Positions 33,600-43,280 of a DNA stretch of 64,000 nt are shown in pieces. Origin of the DNA: Fibrobacter sp. UWH4 (GTDB lineage: Bacteria; Fibrobacterota; Fibrobacteria; Fibrobacterales; Fibrobacteraceae); assembly GCF_900142475.1 (NCBI RefSeq), contig NZ_FRAY01000008.1, positions 1 through 64,000 on the forward strand. The letters are read 5' to 3'. The position numbers and the translations under genes are program-made. Below the pieces are notes generated by a model. That model did not search any database and was not told the origin of the DNA. It worked only from the letters and a program-made list of their open reading frames with translations. How positions within the stretch are numbered: position 1 is the first letter of the stretch; the number at the start of each line of letters is the position of its first letter.

Positions 33600-36500
33600 T
33601 CAAGTGCCTGTTGAAGGAATAGGCTTTAAAGAAATCAAGCACTGTCCCGCACGGACTTCGGAAGACTCCTTCACGAAAACCTGCGATACCATTCCAGCCG
33701 CCCCGGCAATGACGGGAATCTCGGTCTTCATGCTTTCGATAATGGCTATAGTGTCGCCTTCCTTGACCTCATCGCCCACCTTCTTCATCATTTTCCACAA
33801 GGAACCAGCAACGGTTCCATAAACACCCTCTTCATCTTCAGCGAGAGTGATCTCGGCGACCGGAGCAGATTCCGCACTGTGACTTTCAAAAGTAAACTGT
33901 CCATTCGCAATCCAGCGTTCCTTTTCTTCTTCGAAAGCCTTGGTACGCTTTTCTTCGAAGGCCGAAATGGATTCCGCGTTGACCTCAAGGAAGCGTTCGT
34001 ATTCTTCGATGTCAAAGGAGCTGTTTTCCACGACAACATGGAACTTGCCGGCGACAAAATCCTTACGCATTTGCAAGAGTTTATCGGCGCTCACTTCGTA
34101 GAAGCGAATCTGGTCGAAAAAGCGCAGCAGATACGGCAGCGGGAAATCGCTTGTTTTCTTGAAACGGTTCCACATCTGCACCGTACGGCCGACGAACTGG
34201 TAACCGCCGGGGCCTTCCATCCCGTAAACACACATGTACGCACCACCGATGCCCACCGCATTTTCGGGGGTCCATGTACGAGCCGGGTTGTACTTGGTCG
34301 TGACAAGACGATGCCTCGGGTCAAGCGGTGTCGCGACAGGCGCACCCAGGTACACATCCCCGAGTCCCATCACAAGGTAATCCGCGGCAAACACGATCTG
34401 TTTCACATCCTCGATCGAATCGAGGCCGTTTACACGGCGGATAAATTCGATATTATTGGGACAGCACCAGGGGGCATCCGGCCTGACGGTCGTCACATAC
34501 TTTTCAATTGCGATTCTTGTCTGGGGATCGTCCCACGAAAGCGGCAGGTAGATGGTACGGGTAGGCACCTTCGTAAGCTTATTTTTCCGCAGGTGTTCCG
34601 CCAAATTCCAAAGACGCTCAAGAACGCCTTCCTGACGGATTTTCCGAACATCATAGTGAATTTGTATAGAACGGATTCCCGGCGTGACGTCGATCAGGAC
34701 ATCGCGAAAGTTTTCCTTGACGGCAAGCATCCAGGCGTGCGCCTTGAAACGAAGCCGCAAGTCAATTTTCGCAGGGCCAAATTCAACAAGTACATTGTCA
34801 TCGCCGTCGGCACGCACGACGATATGTTCCATCTCGGAATCGGTATTGAATTCTGCGATGACAGGCGTGGTCACCGGGGATGCAACAAGCGCAGGTATCG
34901 GCTTTGATACATTTTCGGGAGCGGCAAGCATTTCTTCGCGGACAAGCCTGATTTTCTCGGCTTCTTCGGCAGAAAGCGGAATGAACCGGACCTTATCTCC
35001 GCTACGGAGCTGGCCCATCTTCCAGAGCTCCGCAGAAACGATCGTCACGGGGCAGGCGAAACCACCGAGACTCGGGCCGTCAACCCCCAAAATAATCGGC
35101 ATATCTCCCGTAAAATCCACGGTACCCACCGCGTAGGCATTGTCGTGCAAGTTCGAAGGATGCAAGCCCGCCTCGCCACCATCGGGGCGAGCCCACTTGG
35201 GCTGCGGACCAATCAGGCGAATACCCGTTCTCGAAGAGTTGTAATGCACTTCCCATGTCGCAGCAAAAAATTCCTTGACATCCTCTTCCGTCAAGTAGTC
35301 CGGCGCTCCATGGGGACCGTACATCACGCCAATTTCCCATTCCGTGCCAATAGAAGGTAATGCACATTCCGACGGAATGACGGATTCCCCCGCGATATCG
35401 TTTCCGATATGCAGGACATCCCCGGCAGTCAGGGCACGGCCACCATGTCCGCCAAAACCGCCCAGCGTAAAGGTCGATTTGCTTCCCAAATATTCAGGAA
35501 CATCAATGCCACCGCGAATCGCCAAATAGCAACGTTGTCCCGCCTTGCTTAAGCCGAACTTGAGAGTATCACCCTTATGCACGTCTACCGGAGTATTCTT
35601 GAGGCATGGCACATCATTGATCTTCGCTGGAAAATCACCTCCGGTAAAGGCGACAACGGCATCGGTGTGGAACAGGAGCGTACACCCGGAATGGGTCATC
35701 TCGATTCCGGCGGCATTCTCTGCATTACCGACAATCTTGTTCGCAAGCCTGAAACTGTAATTATCCATCGGGCCGCTAGGCGGAATGCCGACATCCCAAT
35801 ATTTCAGGCGGCCAGGATAATCTTGCACCGTTGTCTGCAACCCCGGAGCAAGAACCTCGAAAATACGGTTGCTGTACTTGTAATCGTTCAGAATCCAGGT
35901 TGAAACATTTCCTGAAACGAAATCGGCCATATCCAGCACATCACGCAGAAGCTTGATGTTTGTCTCGAAACCGTATAGCCGAACTTCTGCAAGAGCATTC
36001 TTTGCATTCTTGATGTTTTCTTCGCGGTCCTTTCCCGCGACAATCACCTTCGCAAGAAGCGGATCGTAAAAGGCACTCACTTCGGTTCCACGGGAAATCC
36101 AGGTATCCACACGGATTCCTTCGGGGAATTTCACCTCGGTCAACAGACCACTACTCGGGCGGAAATTTTTACCGGGGTCTTCGGCGTAAACACGGAATTC
36201 CATCGAATGACCATGCGGAACGAACTTCGCCCCGATTTCAAAGGGGCGCGTTCCTGCAGCAAGCTCGATCATCCAACGCACCAAATCTACATCGTAGACT
36301 GTTTCGGTAACGCCGTGTTCCACTTGCAAGCGCGTGTTGACTTCCAAGAAATAGAACTTGTCACTCGGGGCGTCATAAATAAATTCAACGGTCCCTGCAG
36401 AACGATACGCAACACCCTGCACAAGCCGGAGCGCAGCAGAATGGAGCGCCTCGCGCGTTTTTTCGGGAAGGTTCGGAGCGGGAGTCTCCTCGATCACCTT

Positions 36501-37205
36501 CTGGTTACGGCGTTGCACAGAACAGTCGCGCTCTCCGAGCACAACGGCATTTCCTTCGCCATCGCCAAAAATCTGGACCTCGACATGGCGACCGCGCTCC
36601 ACGTACTTTTCTACAAAAAGGCCTGCGTTCTTGAAGTTGTTCTCGCTCAGTCTCTTGATCCTATCGAAACTTTCAACGAGTTCCTTGTCGCTACGGCAGA
36701 TACTCATACCGATGCCGCCACCGCCCGCCGTACTCTTGAGCATCACCGGGTATCCGATCTCTTTGGAATGTGCCAGGGCATCGTCCACATTTTCCAACAG
36801 GCCCGAACCGGGAACGAGCGGAACATTAAATTCCTGCGCCAGTTCCTTACTACGATGCTTGAGGCCGAATTCTACGAGATGTTTCGGAGTCGGTCCGATA
36901 AAGGCAATCCCGTTTTCTTCGAGGACTTTCGCGAATTCTGCGTTTTCACTCAAGAAGCCGTAACCCGGATGAACCGCCTCGGCCCCCGTCGACTTGATTG
37001 CATCCAAAATCGCGGGAACATTCAGATAGCTATCCTTGACCGGTGCGGGCCCGATACGCACGGCCTCGTCGGCCATCAACACATGGGCGGCCGTTTCGTC
37101 AGGATCTGAATAAACGGCAACAGATTTCACTCCCATTTCTTTCAGGGAGCGGATAATACGACAGGCTATTTCGCCACGGTTTGCTACAAGTACCTTGTTG
37201 AACAT
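33600..37205 (-). CDS. Biotin-dependent urea/guanidine carboxylase
   Basis: A 1201-residue multidomain carboxylase. Residues 1-450 are biotin carboxylase (NRGEIACRIIRS, ATP loop STAGGGGIGMS, EVNTRLQVEHGVTE). About 455-1000 is the carboxyltransferase made of AHS2 and AHS1 modules (PGRLKYWDVGIPPSGPMD, YLPLSWDDPQT). The last 80 residues are the biotinyl domain with ESMKTE (Lys1160). Enzymes of this type carboxylate urea or, when linked to DUF1989 proteins as here, guanidine. Three DUF1989 genes and an ABC importer upstream and allophanate hydrolase nearby favour guanidine carboxylase; this is inferred from context. It is the last gene of the minus-strand operon, 2 nt after the hydrolase gene. 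Confidence 0.9.
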   Translation of the reverse strand: MFNKVLVANRGEIACRIIRSLKEMGVKSVAVYSDPDETAAHVLMADEAVRIGPAPVKDSYLNVPAILDAIKSTGAEAVHPGYGFLSENAEFAKVLEENGIAFIGPTPKHLVEFGLKHRSKELAQEFNVPLVPGSGLLENVDDALAHSKEIGYPVMLKSTAGGGGIGMSICRSDKELVESFDRIKRLSENNFKNAGLFVEKYVERGRHVEVQIFGDGEGNAVVLGERDCSVQRRNQKVIEETPAPNLPEKTREALHSAALRLVQGVAYRSAGTVEFIYDAPSDKFYFLEVNTRLQVEHGVTETVYDVDLVRWMIELAAGTRPFEIGAKFVPHGHSMEFRVYAEDPGKNFRPSSGLLTEVKFPEGIRVDTWISRGTEVSAFYDPLLAKVIVAGKDREENIKNAKNALAEVRLYGFETNIKLLRDVLDMADFVSGNVSTWILNDYKYSNRIFEVLAPGLQTTVQDYPGRLKYWDVGIPPSGPMDNYSFRLANKIVGNAENAAGIEMTHSGCTLLFHTDAVVAFTGGDFPAKINDVPCLKNTPVDVHKGDTLKFGLSKAGQRCYLAIRGGIDVPEYLGSKSTFTLGGFGGHGGRALTAGDVLHIGNDIAGESVIPSECALPSIGTEWEIGVMYGPHGAPDYLTEEDVKEFFAATWEVHYNSSRTGIRLIGPQPKWARPDGGEAGLHPSNLHDNAYAVGTVDFTGDMPIILGVDGPSLGGFACPVTIVSAELWKMGQLRSGDKVRFIPLSAEEAEKIRLVREEMLAAPENVSKPIPALVASPVTTPVIAEFNTDSEMEHIVVRADGDDNVLVEFGPAKIDLRLRFKAHAWMLAVKENFRDVLIDVTPGIRSIQIHYDVRKIRQEGVLERLWNLAEHLRKNKLTKVPTRTIYLPLSWDDPQTRIAIEKYVTTVRPDAPWCCPNNIEFIRRVNGLDSIEDVKQIVFAADYLVMGLGDVYLGAPVATPLDPRHRLVTTKYNPARTWTPENAVGIGGAYMCVYGMEGPGGYQFVGRTVQMWNRFKKTSDFPLPYLLRFFDQIRFYEVSADKLLQMRKDFVAGKFHVVVENSSFDIEEYERFLEVNAESISAFEEKRTKAFEEEKERWIANGQFTFESHSAESAPVAEITLAEDEEGVYGTVAGSLWKMMKKVGDEVKEGDTIAIIESMKTEIPVIAGAAGMVSQVFVKESSEVRAGQCLISLKPIPSTGT

Positions 37206-37207
37206 AA

Positions 37208-38050
37208 CTATTTCCTCTTACACTTTGTCAGTTGCACCAGAAGTTGCGTCAGCGATCCTTCCGGGTCTTCGAGTTCCTCAAGAATCGTAAAATGGTTCTG
37301 ATTCGAAAGCAGGTTGAACGAACCGGAAATTCCGTCTCCCGCACGGCGCATCGCAAATTCGATGCTGTGCCTACGAAGTTCCGGAAGCTCGTCGGCGCCG
37401 ACCACCACGACCACCGACTTTTTAACAAACGGTTTACGCAGCGGACTGAACAGGAGAATTTCACTTTCGGTCAGCTGAAGTTTATCGTTTAAGTAACACT
37501 TGGAAATCGGTTCTAGGTCATAGATGCCACTAATCGCAAGGGCTCCACAGACCCCACGTTCGTCAAGCATATTGACCGCCAAGTGAGCTCCTGCCGACCA
37601 ACCCGACACGAAAATATGCGTCGCATCGAACCCTAGCTCATCATTATGAAGACGCAAGTAACTAAACGCACTGCGGAGACTTGCGATAATACCACGCATA
37701 TCCCTATCGGGAGCGAGCGGATAACCGATATTGACGACATCGAAACCGTGCGCCAACGGCCCGCTCGCAACAAAGCGAAACATCTCCTTGTTACGCATCT
37801 GCCAATATCCTCCATGGATAAAGACAAACAGCGGAGCGTTCCTTTTTCCACAACTAAAGTAATCTAATGTTTCCCGTGGATGCCGACCATAACGCAAATC
37901 CAGCGTATCCTGGAAATTAGTGGCAAGCTTGGCGCTTCGCATATAGAAGATTCCGAGCAAGTCATTACTGTTCTTTACCGCCTTGCTATTGTCGTAAGCC
38001 TCGTCGAGCGCTTCCTTGGTGAAATTTCGATATACGTAGCCGTTTTCCAT
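37208..38050 (-). CDS. Alpha/beta hydrolase, kynurenine-formamidase-like
   Basis: A 280-residue serine hydrolase. The oxyanion motif HGGYW (FVFIHGGYWQ), the nucleophile elbow GWSAGAH and a late NQNHF histidine place it in the arylformamidase/BNA7-like esterase branch. It lies between the DUF1989 genes and the carboxylase with gaps of 18 and 2 nt, so it belongs to the operon. Its job there is unclear: hydrolysis of a carboxylated or formylated guanidine or an amide intermediate is possible. It is not a usual member of guanidine or urea carboxylase operons. Confidence 0.8.
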   Translation of the reverse strand: MENGYVYRNFTKEALDEAYDNSKAVKNSNDLLGIFYMRSAKLATNFQDTLDLRYGRHPRETLDYFSCGKRNAPLFVFIHGGYWQMRNKEMFRFVASGPLAHGFDVVNIGYPLAPDRDMRGIIASLRSAFSYLRLHNDELGFDATHIFVSGWSAGAHLAVNMLDERGVCGALAISGIYDLEPISKCYLNDKLQLTESEILLFSPLRKPFVKKSVVVVVGADELPELRRHSIEFAMRRAGDGISGSFNLLSNQNHFTILEELEDPEGSLTQLLVQLTKCKRK

Positions 38051-38068
38051 GAGTCCATTCCAAATAAA

Positions 38069-38710
38069 TTATTTTTCAAAAACCAGCAAGCGAATCGGAG
38101 TCGGATTGTAGTCATTGCAGGGATTGTTTAACTGAGAACAATCCGAAAGCAGGAACATCACGTCCATATCGGCACGCAGTTCTATGTACTTGCCCGGTCC
38201 CGAAATTCCATCGGCAAATTCCAGGTGCCCCTTGTCATCCAGAATAACCTTTGTGAAAAAATTCAGGTTACAAGTCTGATCGCGCTTGCTCATCCCATAA
38301 TTTTCAAGCGTACGCACGAACGTGTCACGGCAGCTGTGCATATAGCGAGTCTTGTCCGTATAGCGCACCACGTTTCCTTCAGCGGAGCATCCGCTTCCAA
38401 GCGTATCGTGTTCTCCGCAAGTATCCGCAATCACCGTAAGCATTGCATTTCCACAATTGCTGCGAATGACCGTGCCGAGCTCAATCATCGTATTCGCCTG
38501 TGCCGTAATCGTATTGTTCGCATTATAACGTTCCGTCGGATCGTTCGCGTTGTAAATCTGCACATCGCCGGACTGATTCCCTTCTACATCGACCATGCGG
38601 AGCACCTGTCCCTTCTTTAGGGGAAGCATATAGCCGTCGCCCGCAAGCACCGTCACATCGAAGACGGCGTCCTTCAAGTCATGGGAACTTTCAAGAAGTT
38701 TTGAGTTCAT
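38069..38710 (-). CDS. DUF1989 protein, carboxyguanidine deiminase-like subunit (copy 3)
   Basis: A 213-residue urea-carboxylase-associated protein. Conserved features are GDGYMLPLKKGQVLRMVD, NANDPTERYN, the Cys/His cluster DTCGEHDTLGSGCS and the final NNPCNDYNPTPIRLLV. In guanidine users two such proteins form the metal-dependent deiminase that turns carboxyguanidine into allophanate. It closely resembles the neighbour at 38707-39360 and probably arose by duplication. The ATG overlaps the preceding stop (ATGA), indicating coupled translation. Confidence 0.85.
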   Translation of the reverse strand: MNSKLLESSHDLKDAVFDVTVLAGDGYMLPLKKGQVLRMVDVEGNQSGDVQIYNANDPTERYNANNTITAQANTMIELGTVIRSNCGNAMLTVIADTCGEHDTLGSGCSAEGNVVRYTDKTRYMHSCRDTFVRTLENYGMSKRDQTCNLNFFTKVILDDKGHLEFADGISGPGKYIELRADMDVMFLLSDCSQLNNPCNDYNPTPIRLLVFEK

Positions 38711-39360
38711 ACAGACTCCTTGTCCCACACAATCATCCTGACCGGGGTCGGATCGTAAGCATTACAGGGATTGTTCAGCTGCGGACAATTACTCACGACC
38801 GCGAGCACATCCATCTCGGCACGCATTTCCACGTACTTTCCCGGCGAAGAAATCCCGTCAGCAAAGTTAAGGTTTCCCTGTTCATCAAAAGGAACGTACA
38901 TGAAGAAATTCAGGTTGTTCACCTGGTCGCGCTTGTCCAGATTCGGGGTTTCAAGCAGCACCTTCAAGAACGATTCACGGCAAGCATGCATGTAACGTTT
39001 CTCAAGCGCATAGCGACAGGTGTTGCTTTCGCAGGAGCAAGCACTTCCGAGCGTATCGTGGTCACCACAAGTATCGGCAATCACCGTAAGCATCACGTTA
39101 TCATCGTTGGAATAAAGCTTCGTCCCTACACCAACAAGGCAATTCGCCTGTCTTTGCACCGTCTGCTGAACGCTGTAGCGTTCCGAAGGATCATTCGCAT
39201 TGATAAACAATGTATCGACGGCCTGATTTCCCTTGAGATCCAGAATACGGAAAATCTGACCTTTTTTTATCAAATGCAGCCAGCCCTTCCCGGCAGCAAC
39301 ATCCTCGACATAGCAGGCATCTTCTTCCTTGAGCGAACTTTCCAAATACTTCGTAAACAT
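38707..39360 (-). CDS. DUF1989 protein, carboxyguanidine deiminase-like subunit (copy 2)
   Basis: A 217-residue member of the same family, with DTCGDHDTLGSACS, NANDPSERYS and a C-terminal NNPCNAYDPTPVRMIV nearly identical in pattern to copy 3. The start at 39360 is set by AGAGG 6 nt upstream; the longer open frame upstream overlaps the previous gene. Likely pairs with the copy 1 type subunit in the deiminase complex. Confidence 0.85.
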   Translation of the reverse strand: MFTKYLESSLKEEDACYVEDVAAGKGWLHLIKKGQIFRILDLKGNQAVDTLFINANDPSERYSVQQTVQRQANCLVGVGTKLYSNDDNVMLTVIADTCGDHDTLGSACSCESNTCRYALEKRYMHACRESFLKVLLETPNLDKRDQVNNLNFFMYVPFDEQGNLNFADGISSPGKYVEMRAEMDVLAVVSNCPQLNNPCNAYDPTPVRMIVWDKESV

Positions 39361-39370
39361 GATAGACCTC

Positions 39371-40087
39371 TTACAAGTTGTAGTTTGCCGTGTTGATGTA
39401 ACCACGGCCGTTTTCGGGGCACCAGGTAAAGCACGGGTCTTCGGCGCCGGCGACATCGCAAGTCATAAGTTCCACTTTCACGGGCTTGCGTAGATATTCC
39501 TTGCTCGGGTTCAGCGGGTGCATACCCGTATCGATAACCACCAGGGTATCCATTTCGGCACGCAGTTCCACATAGTCGCCCGGCTTGGAATTATTTTCGA
39601 CAAAAGTCATCTTACCGTCGGAAGTCACCACAACCTTGCTAAAGAAATTGACCAGTTCCGTAAAATCCCTCTTGGTCATGCCGTGCTTGCCGATTTCCAC
39701 CAGCAGGGAATCGTAGCCGTTACGGTAAAAATCGTTGTGTGCGCTCTGGTAATCCTTCTCGCCAAAACGTTCCTTGATCAAAGCCGCATGGGTGCATCCA
39801 CACAGAGGGTCGTGCCAGCCCACGGAATCTTCGACGACACTCAACAAGATGCGTCCCATATCGCCGTAAAGGCAACAATTCTTCGCGATGCGGCAGATAT
39901 GCTGAATTTTCAGGGTATCGCCCAAGTTGAAGCGCTCGGTAAAGTTGCGTGCGTTATAACACATGAGCGATGCATTCGCGCCGCCCTCCAAGTCCGTGAG
40001 GCGAATTTTCTGACCACGCCTGACAATGCGCGAGTAGTTCCAGCCACCCGCAATAACATGTTCGCAAAGTACTTTAGATTCAGACAT
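39371..40087 (-). CDS. DUF1989 protein, carboxyguanidine deiminase-like subunit (copy 1)
   Basis: A 238-residue member of the second DUF1989 type. It opens with VIAGGWNYSRIVRRGQKIRLTD and carries DSVGWHDPLCGCTH in place of the DTCGxHDTLG cluster, with a long C-terminal extension (TCDVAGAEDPCFTWCPENGRGY). It is clearly divergent from copies 2 and 3, matching the known split into two urea-carboxylase-associated protein types that act as one heteromeric deiminase. It follows the ATPase gene by 15 nt. Confidence 0.85.
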   Translation of the reverse strand: MSESKVLCEHVIAGGWNYSRIVRRGQKIRLTDLEGGANASLMCYNARNFTERFNLGDTLKIQHICRIAKNCCLYGDMGRILLSVVEDSVGWHDPLCGCTHAALIKERFGEKDYQSAHNDFYRNGYDSLLVEIGKHGMTKRDFTELVNFFSKVVVTSDGKMTFVENNSKPGDYVELRAEMDTLVVIDTGMHPLNPSKEYLRKPVKVELMTCDVAGAEDPCFTWCPENGRGYINTANYNL

Positions 40088-40102
40088 AATAACTCCTGAT
40101 TT

Positions 40103-40951
40103 TTATGGTTGCATCCCAACCATGTTGACGATTTTAAAATCCTCTTCGGCAACTTCGTTCACCTTCGGCGGGCGAATCAGTTCTTCGATATGTTTCCGCG
40201 TTTCGTTAAATTCGCGCAAACTTAGACTTCCCTTGTTACGGGGGCGCGGAACCGGCACTTCGACCATCTCCTTGACCTTTCCGGGATTCGCCTGCAAAGT
40301 CAAGATGCGGTCCGAAAGGAATACGGCTTCGTCCAGATCGTGCGTCACGAAAATGATCGTGATGTCGATGTTCTTCCAGACTTCAAGCAGATACCTCTGC
40401 ATCTGCGTCCTTGTCTGCGCATCGAGCGCACCGAACGGCTCATCCATCAGCAGTACACGCGGCTGAGGCGCCAGCGCCCTCGCGATGGCGACGCGCTGCT
40501 GCATGCCACCCGAAAGCTGCTTCGGGAAAAATTCACCGTACTTTTCGAGACCTACAATTTCAAGCCACTGCTCGGCAACCTCTTCGGCCTCATCGCCTCC
40601 GCGCCCTGTCGATTCGAGGCCAAACATCACATTCTGCTTGACCGAAAGCCACGGAAAAAGGGAGTACTTCTGGAACACCATTCCCCTTTCGGCACCAGTC
40701 CCGCGGACCACATTTCCGTCGAGCAGAAACTCGCCGCCGGTCGCCGTCTCGAGGCCCGCCGCAATACGGATGAGTGTCGACTTTCCACAACCGGAAGGTC
40801 CGATCACCGAGAGGAATTCGCGACGGCGTACGCGGAACGAGATATCGTCCAAAACACGGTGCATTCCCCTGCCGGAAGAATTCTCGAAATCCTTTACGAT
40901 ATGGCGCGCTTCCAGAATGCAGTCATCGAAAACATCTTTAGAACCTTCCAT
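40103..40951 (-). CDS. ABC transporter ATP-binding protein (NitT/TauT type)
   Basis: A 282-residue ATPase: Walker [11 protein letters not shown]-loop FQKYSLFPW, signature LSGGMQQR, Walker [13 protein letters not shown] and H-loop [13 protein letters not shown]. It drives import with the permease and binding protein encoded just upstream. Its start overlaps the permease end by 14 bp. In this operon the cargo is predicted to be guanidine or a related nitrogen compound. Confidence 0.93.
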   Translation of the reverse strand: MEGSKDVFDDCILEARHIVKDFENSSGRGMHRVLDDISFRVRRREFLSVIGPSGCGKSTLIRIAAGLETATGGEFLLDGNVVRGTGAERGMVFQKYSLFPWLSVKQNVMFGLESTGRGGDEAEEVAEQWLEIVGLEKYGEFFPKQLSGGMQQRVAIARALAPQPRVLLMDEPFGALDAQTRTQMQRYLLEVWKNIDITIIFVTHDLDEAVFLSDRILTLQANPGKVKEMVEVPVPRPRNKGSLSLREFNETRKHIEELIRPPKVNEVAEEDFKIVNMVGMQP

Positions 40952-42002
40952 GGTATTTCTCCTTGAGCGCCTTTTCTTCGGGAGTCAGGCGGAACGAAAA
41001 CACGGTATCCTTAGGCGCAAAAATTTCCTTCTTGATCTTGGAGGTCACACCGACATGACCACCTTCCCAGGCAAAGAAATCGCGACTGAGGAAATTGAGC
41101 ACAAGATCGCAACCCAGCCCGATAATTCCGAGAATGATAATCGCCGCATAAACATTGTCGAAATTGCGGTACTTCGCCTGCTGATTGATGAACCAGGTGA
41201 TGCCGGAACTCGTGCCGACCACTTCAGCCACAATCAGGTAGGTCCACGCCCAACCCAGCAAAATGCGCATATCCTTGTACATCTTGGGAGCAATCTCGGG
41301 CAAGATAACCTTGAACATGATGCGTCGAGAAGAGGCTCCCAACGTGCGAGCGGCTTCGATCAAAGTCGAATCGACACGGCGGGTGGTGGCGCACAGCATA
41401 GGGACCTGCTGGAAAAACGTACCGATGATGATAATCGCGATCTTGGGTGCGTCGCTGATTCCGAGAATAGCAACGGCCAATGCACCGAATACCGGCGCCG
41501 GAAAATACCGGAAAAACTCAATGAAGGGACCAGTCAACTTTTCAAAGAACGGGACCGCGCCGCAAATAATGCCCAGCGGCACGCCGACGAGACTCGACAG
41601 CAAAAAGGCCAGGAATACGATTTTTACAGAGTGGAGTATACTTTCGTAAAACCAGACATCGCCATCGCGCCTCGGTTCCGTCATAAAAGCCGTCACTAGA
41701 GCTTTGGCGACCTTATGCGGAGCCGGGAGATAGGCGGGGTTGATGCGCACACCCGTCATCGCTTTCTCGCCCGCGGCCAGCAGGGACTTATTTTCTTCCT
41801 CGAAATTGACGCGTTCGATTTCGTCGCCCGGCTAGCAAAACATGCTGCCACCGGCATCGACCACCTTGACGAGCGGGTGGTACACGAAAGGTACGTAGCT
41901 TACCACGCTCCAGACGGCAAGGGGAATAATGAACGAAAGCACTGCTAGCACCACCGTCCACTTCTTTCCAACATGCTTTTGAATTCCAATCGGGTTAATC
42001 AT
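40938..42002 (-). pseudogene. ABC permease interrupted by an in-frame amber codon
   Basis: Read from ATG 42002 the frame gives a NitT/TauT-type permease with first helix WTVVLAVLSFIIPLAVW and then, at codon 57 (41834-41832), a TAG. After it the same frame continues without another stop to 40938 with the periplasmic loop, the remaining helices and the EAA-type loop EAARTLGASSRR. The stop lies in MFC*PGDEI, where a Gln codon (CAG to TAG) would fit relatives carrying FQPG. Reinitiation at ATG 41759 could give a 273-residue protein lacking the first helix. It is either a nonsense mutation, a suppressed codon or a sequencing error; the rest is intact. Confidence 0.8.
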
Positions 42003-42023
42003 AACGTTTCCAATTTCGGGGTT

Positions 42024-43007
42024 TTACTTTTTCGCCTTGACGAATGTTTCCGTGAACGAAGGGATAATGTAACGGTTCACATCCACATTCTTTTCATAAA
42101 CCTTGTTCTTCACGAAGAACGCGTCGACATTCTTGCTAGACCCATAAACCGAACCGTAGCCATCGCCCTTCTTGAAACGGGCCGCCGCTTCTTCTGCCGT
42201 CAGGAATCTGGTCCCACCCATAAACGTGGCGTATTTCTTTTCGGAGATACCCACGCGGGCGGCAAGAATCTTGACAGCTTCGGCCTTGTTTTTCGGATCG
42301 TTCAGGAAATCGATGACATCGTACCAGGCGGCTACAACCTTTTCCCATTCGGCCTTGTTTTTCATCAGCGACTCCTGCGATACCGCGAGAACGTCGTAGA
42401 TGATTCCGGGTTCGTTCGCGCTAGAGTAAAGTTCCTTGGCTCCTTTGACCACTTCAAGCGCGTTCACGGAATGCGGAACCCATGCGACCACTGCGGAGAC
42501 CTCGCCGCTTTCAAGGGTCTGTACCGCCTGATGCGTCGGCATATTCACAAGCGACACGTCGGATTCTTTCAAGCCCATTTTCGTAAGGGCGTTGATCAGC
42601 AGCGCATGCGAAAGGCATCCGAATTCGACCCCCACCTTCTTTCCCTTGAGATCCTTGATGGAGTTGATTCCGGGAGCACCGACAATCTTGTCGTTTCCGT
42701 TACTGTAGTCGTTGATCAAGATGATAGAGTTGCGGGCGCCCGTCGCGTTAAGCATCATGGCATCGCCATTCGCCACTCCCACGGCATCCACCTGCTTTGC
42801 GGCAAAGGCATCCATAGAAGGGCCATAATCAAACCATTCCAGCTTGACATTGACATCATGCTTTTTGAAGAAGCCCTTCTTATCGGCAATTTCCCACGCG
42901 GTCCATCCCGGCCAATCACTGTAGGCAATTTTCAGCAGGGGCTTTTGAGCATATACGGCAGCAACGGCCGCAGTAACACATACCAGAAGTATTTTTGTCA
43001 AATTCAT
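42024..43007 (-). CDS. ABC transporter substrate-binding protein
   Basis: A 327-residue periplasmic binding protein of the NitT/TauT (nitrate/taurine/ABC-type aliphatic compound) class. A signal peptide (VTAAVAAVYAQ, cut near residue 20) precedes LLKIAYSDWPGWTAWEIADKKGFF, KKVGVEFGCLSHALLI and the later VAWVPHSVNAL typical of the fold. It is first in the catabolic operon, with GAGGA 4 nt before the ATG at 43007. By context it captures guanidine or a similar solute. Confidence 0.9.
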   Translation of the reverse strand: MNLTKILLVCVTAAVAAVYAQKPLLKIAYSDWPGWTAWEIADKKGFFKKHDVNVKLEWFDYGPSMDAFAAKQVDAVGVANGDAMMLNATGARNSIILINDYSNGNDKIVGAPGINSIKDLKGKKVGVEFGCLSHALLINALTKMGLKESDVSLVNMPTHQAVQTLESGEVSAVVAWVPHSVNALEVVKGAKELYSSANEPGIIYDVLAVSQESLMKNKAEWEKVVAAWYDVIDFLNDPKNKAEAVKILAARVGISEKKYATFMGGTRFLTAEEAAARFKKGDGYGSVYGSSKNVDAFFVKNKVYEKNVDVNRYIIPSFTETFVKAKK

Positions 43008-43143
43008 AATATCCTCACTTGTTTGCCAAGGATGTAGCAAAAGGTGTGCCAATTTTCAAAATGGGCCAAATTTTGAAAAAAAACGCATTTTCAAGCGACA
43101 TAAGAACTTTGCAACATTTTTATAGTTCCGCAATTTGTAAAAC

Positions 43144-43156
43144 ACTTTTAAAAAGT
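43144..43156. promoter_or_regulatory. Secondary palindrome in the divergent control region
   Basis: ACTTTT-A-AAAAGT, sharing the ACTTTT/AAAAGT ends of the main operator at 43243-43267. It lies 137 bp upstream of the transporter start and could be a second, weaker repressor site for the minus-strand operon. Confidence 0.4.
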
Positions 43157-43242
43157 CCATCTGCATTTCAAAAAAATGTAAATCCTGTAATTTGTGTAAA
43201 TTAATGAATTTCGGATAAACTTGAAAAAATCTTTTCAAAAAA

Positions 43243-43267
43243 ACTTTTGTAACCTCTTTACAAAAGT
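43243..43267. promoter_or_regulatory. 25-bp operator for the ROK regulator
   Basis: ACTTTTGTAA (43243-43252) and TTACAAAAGT (43258-43267) are perfect 10-bp arms around CCTCT. The right arm overlaps the expected -35 of the regulator promoter (TATATT at 43281-43286). A bound dimer would block transcription, which suggests autoregulation and control of the divergent transporter operon. Confidence 0.65.
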
Positions 43268-43280
43268 GAAGCCGCGTCAC

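Noticed and set aside
41832-41834. TAG read as a recoded amino acid in the permease
   Set aside because: No other in-frame TAG was found in the clear genes of the window and no recoding signal is visible, so a nonsense mutation, suppression or sequence error is simpler.
43008-43242. Guanidine (ykkC-type) riboswitch in the transporter leader
   Set aside because: The region is AT-rich and I could not find the conserved ykkC stems or loop sequences. A covariance-model search would decide; a significant hit would overturn this.
43056-43280. 74-codon minus-strand frame in the control region
   Set aside because: It overlaps the operator and promoter DNA, is rich in Phe/Lys from AT-rich sequence and has no ribosome site.
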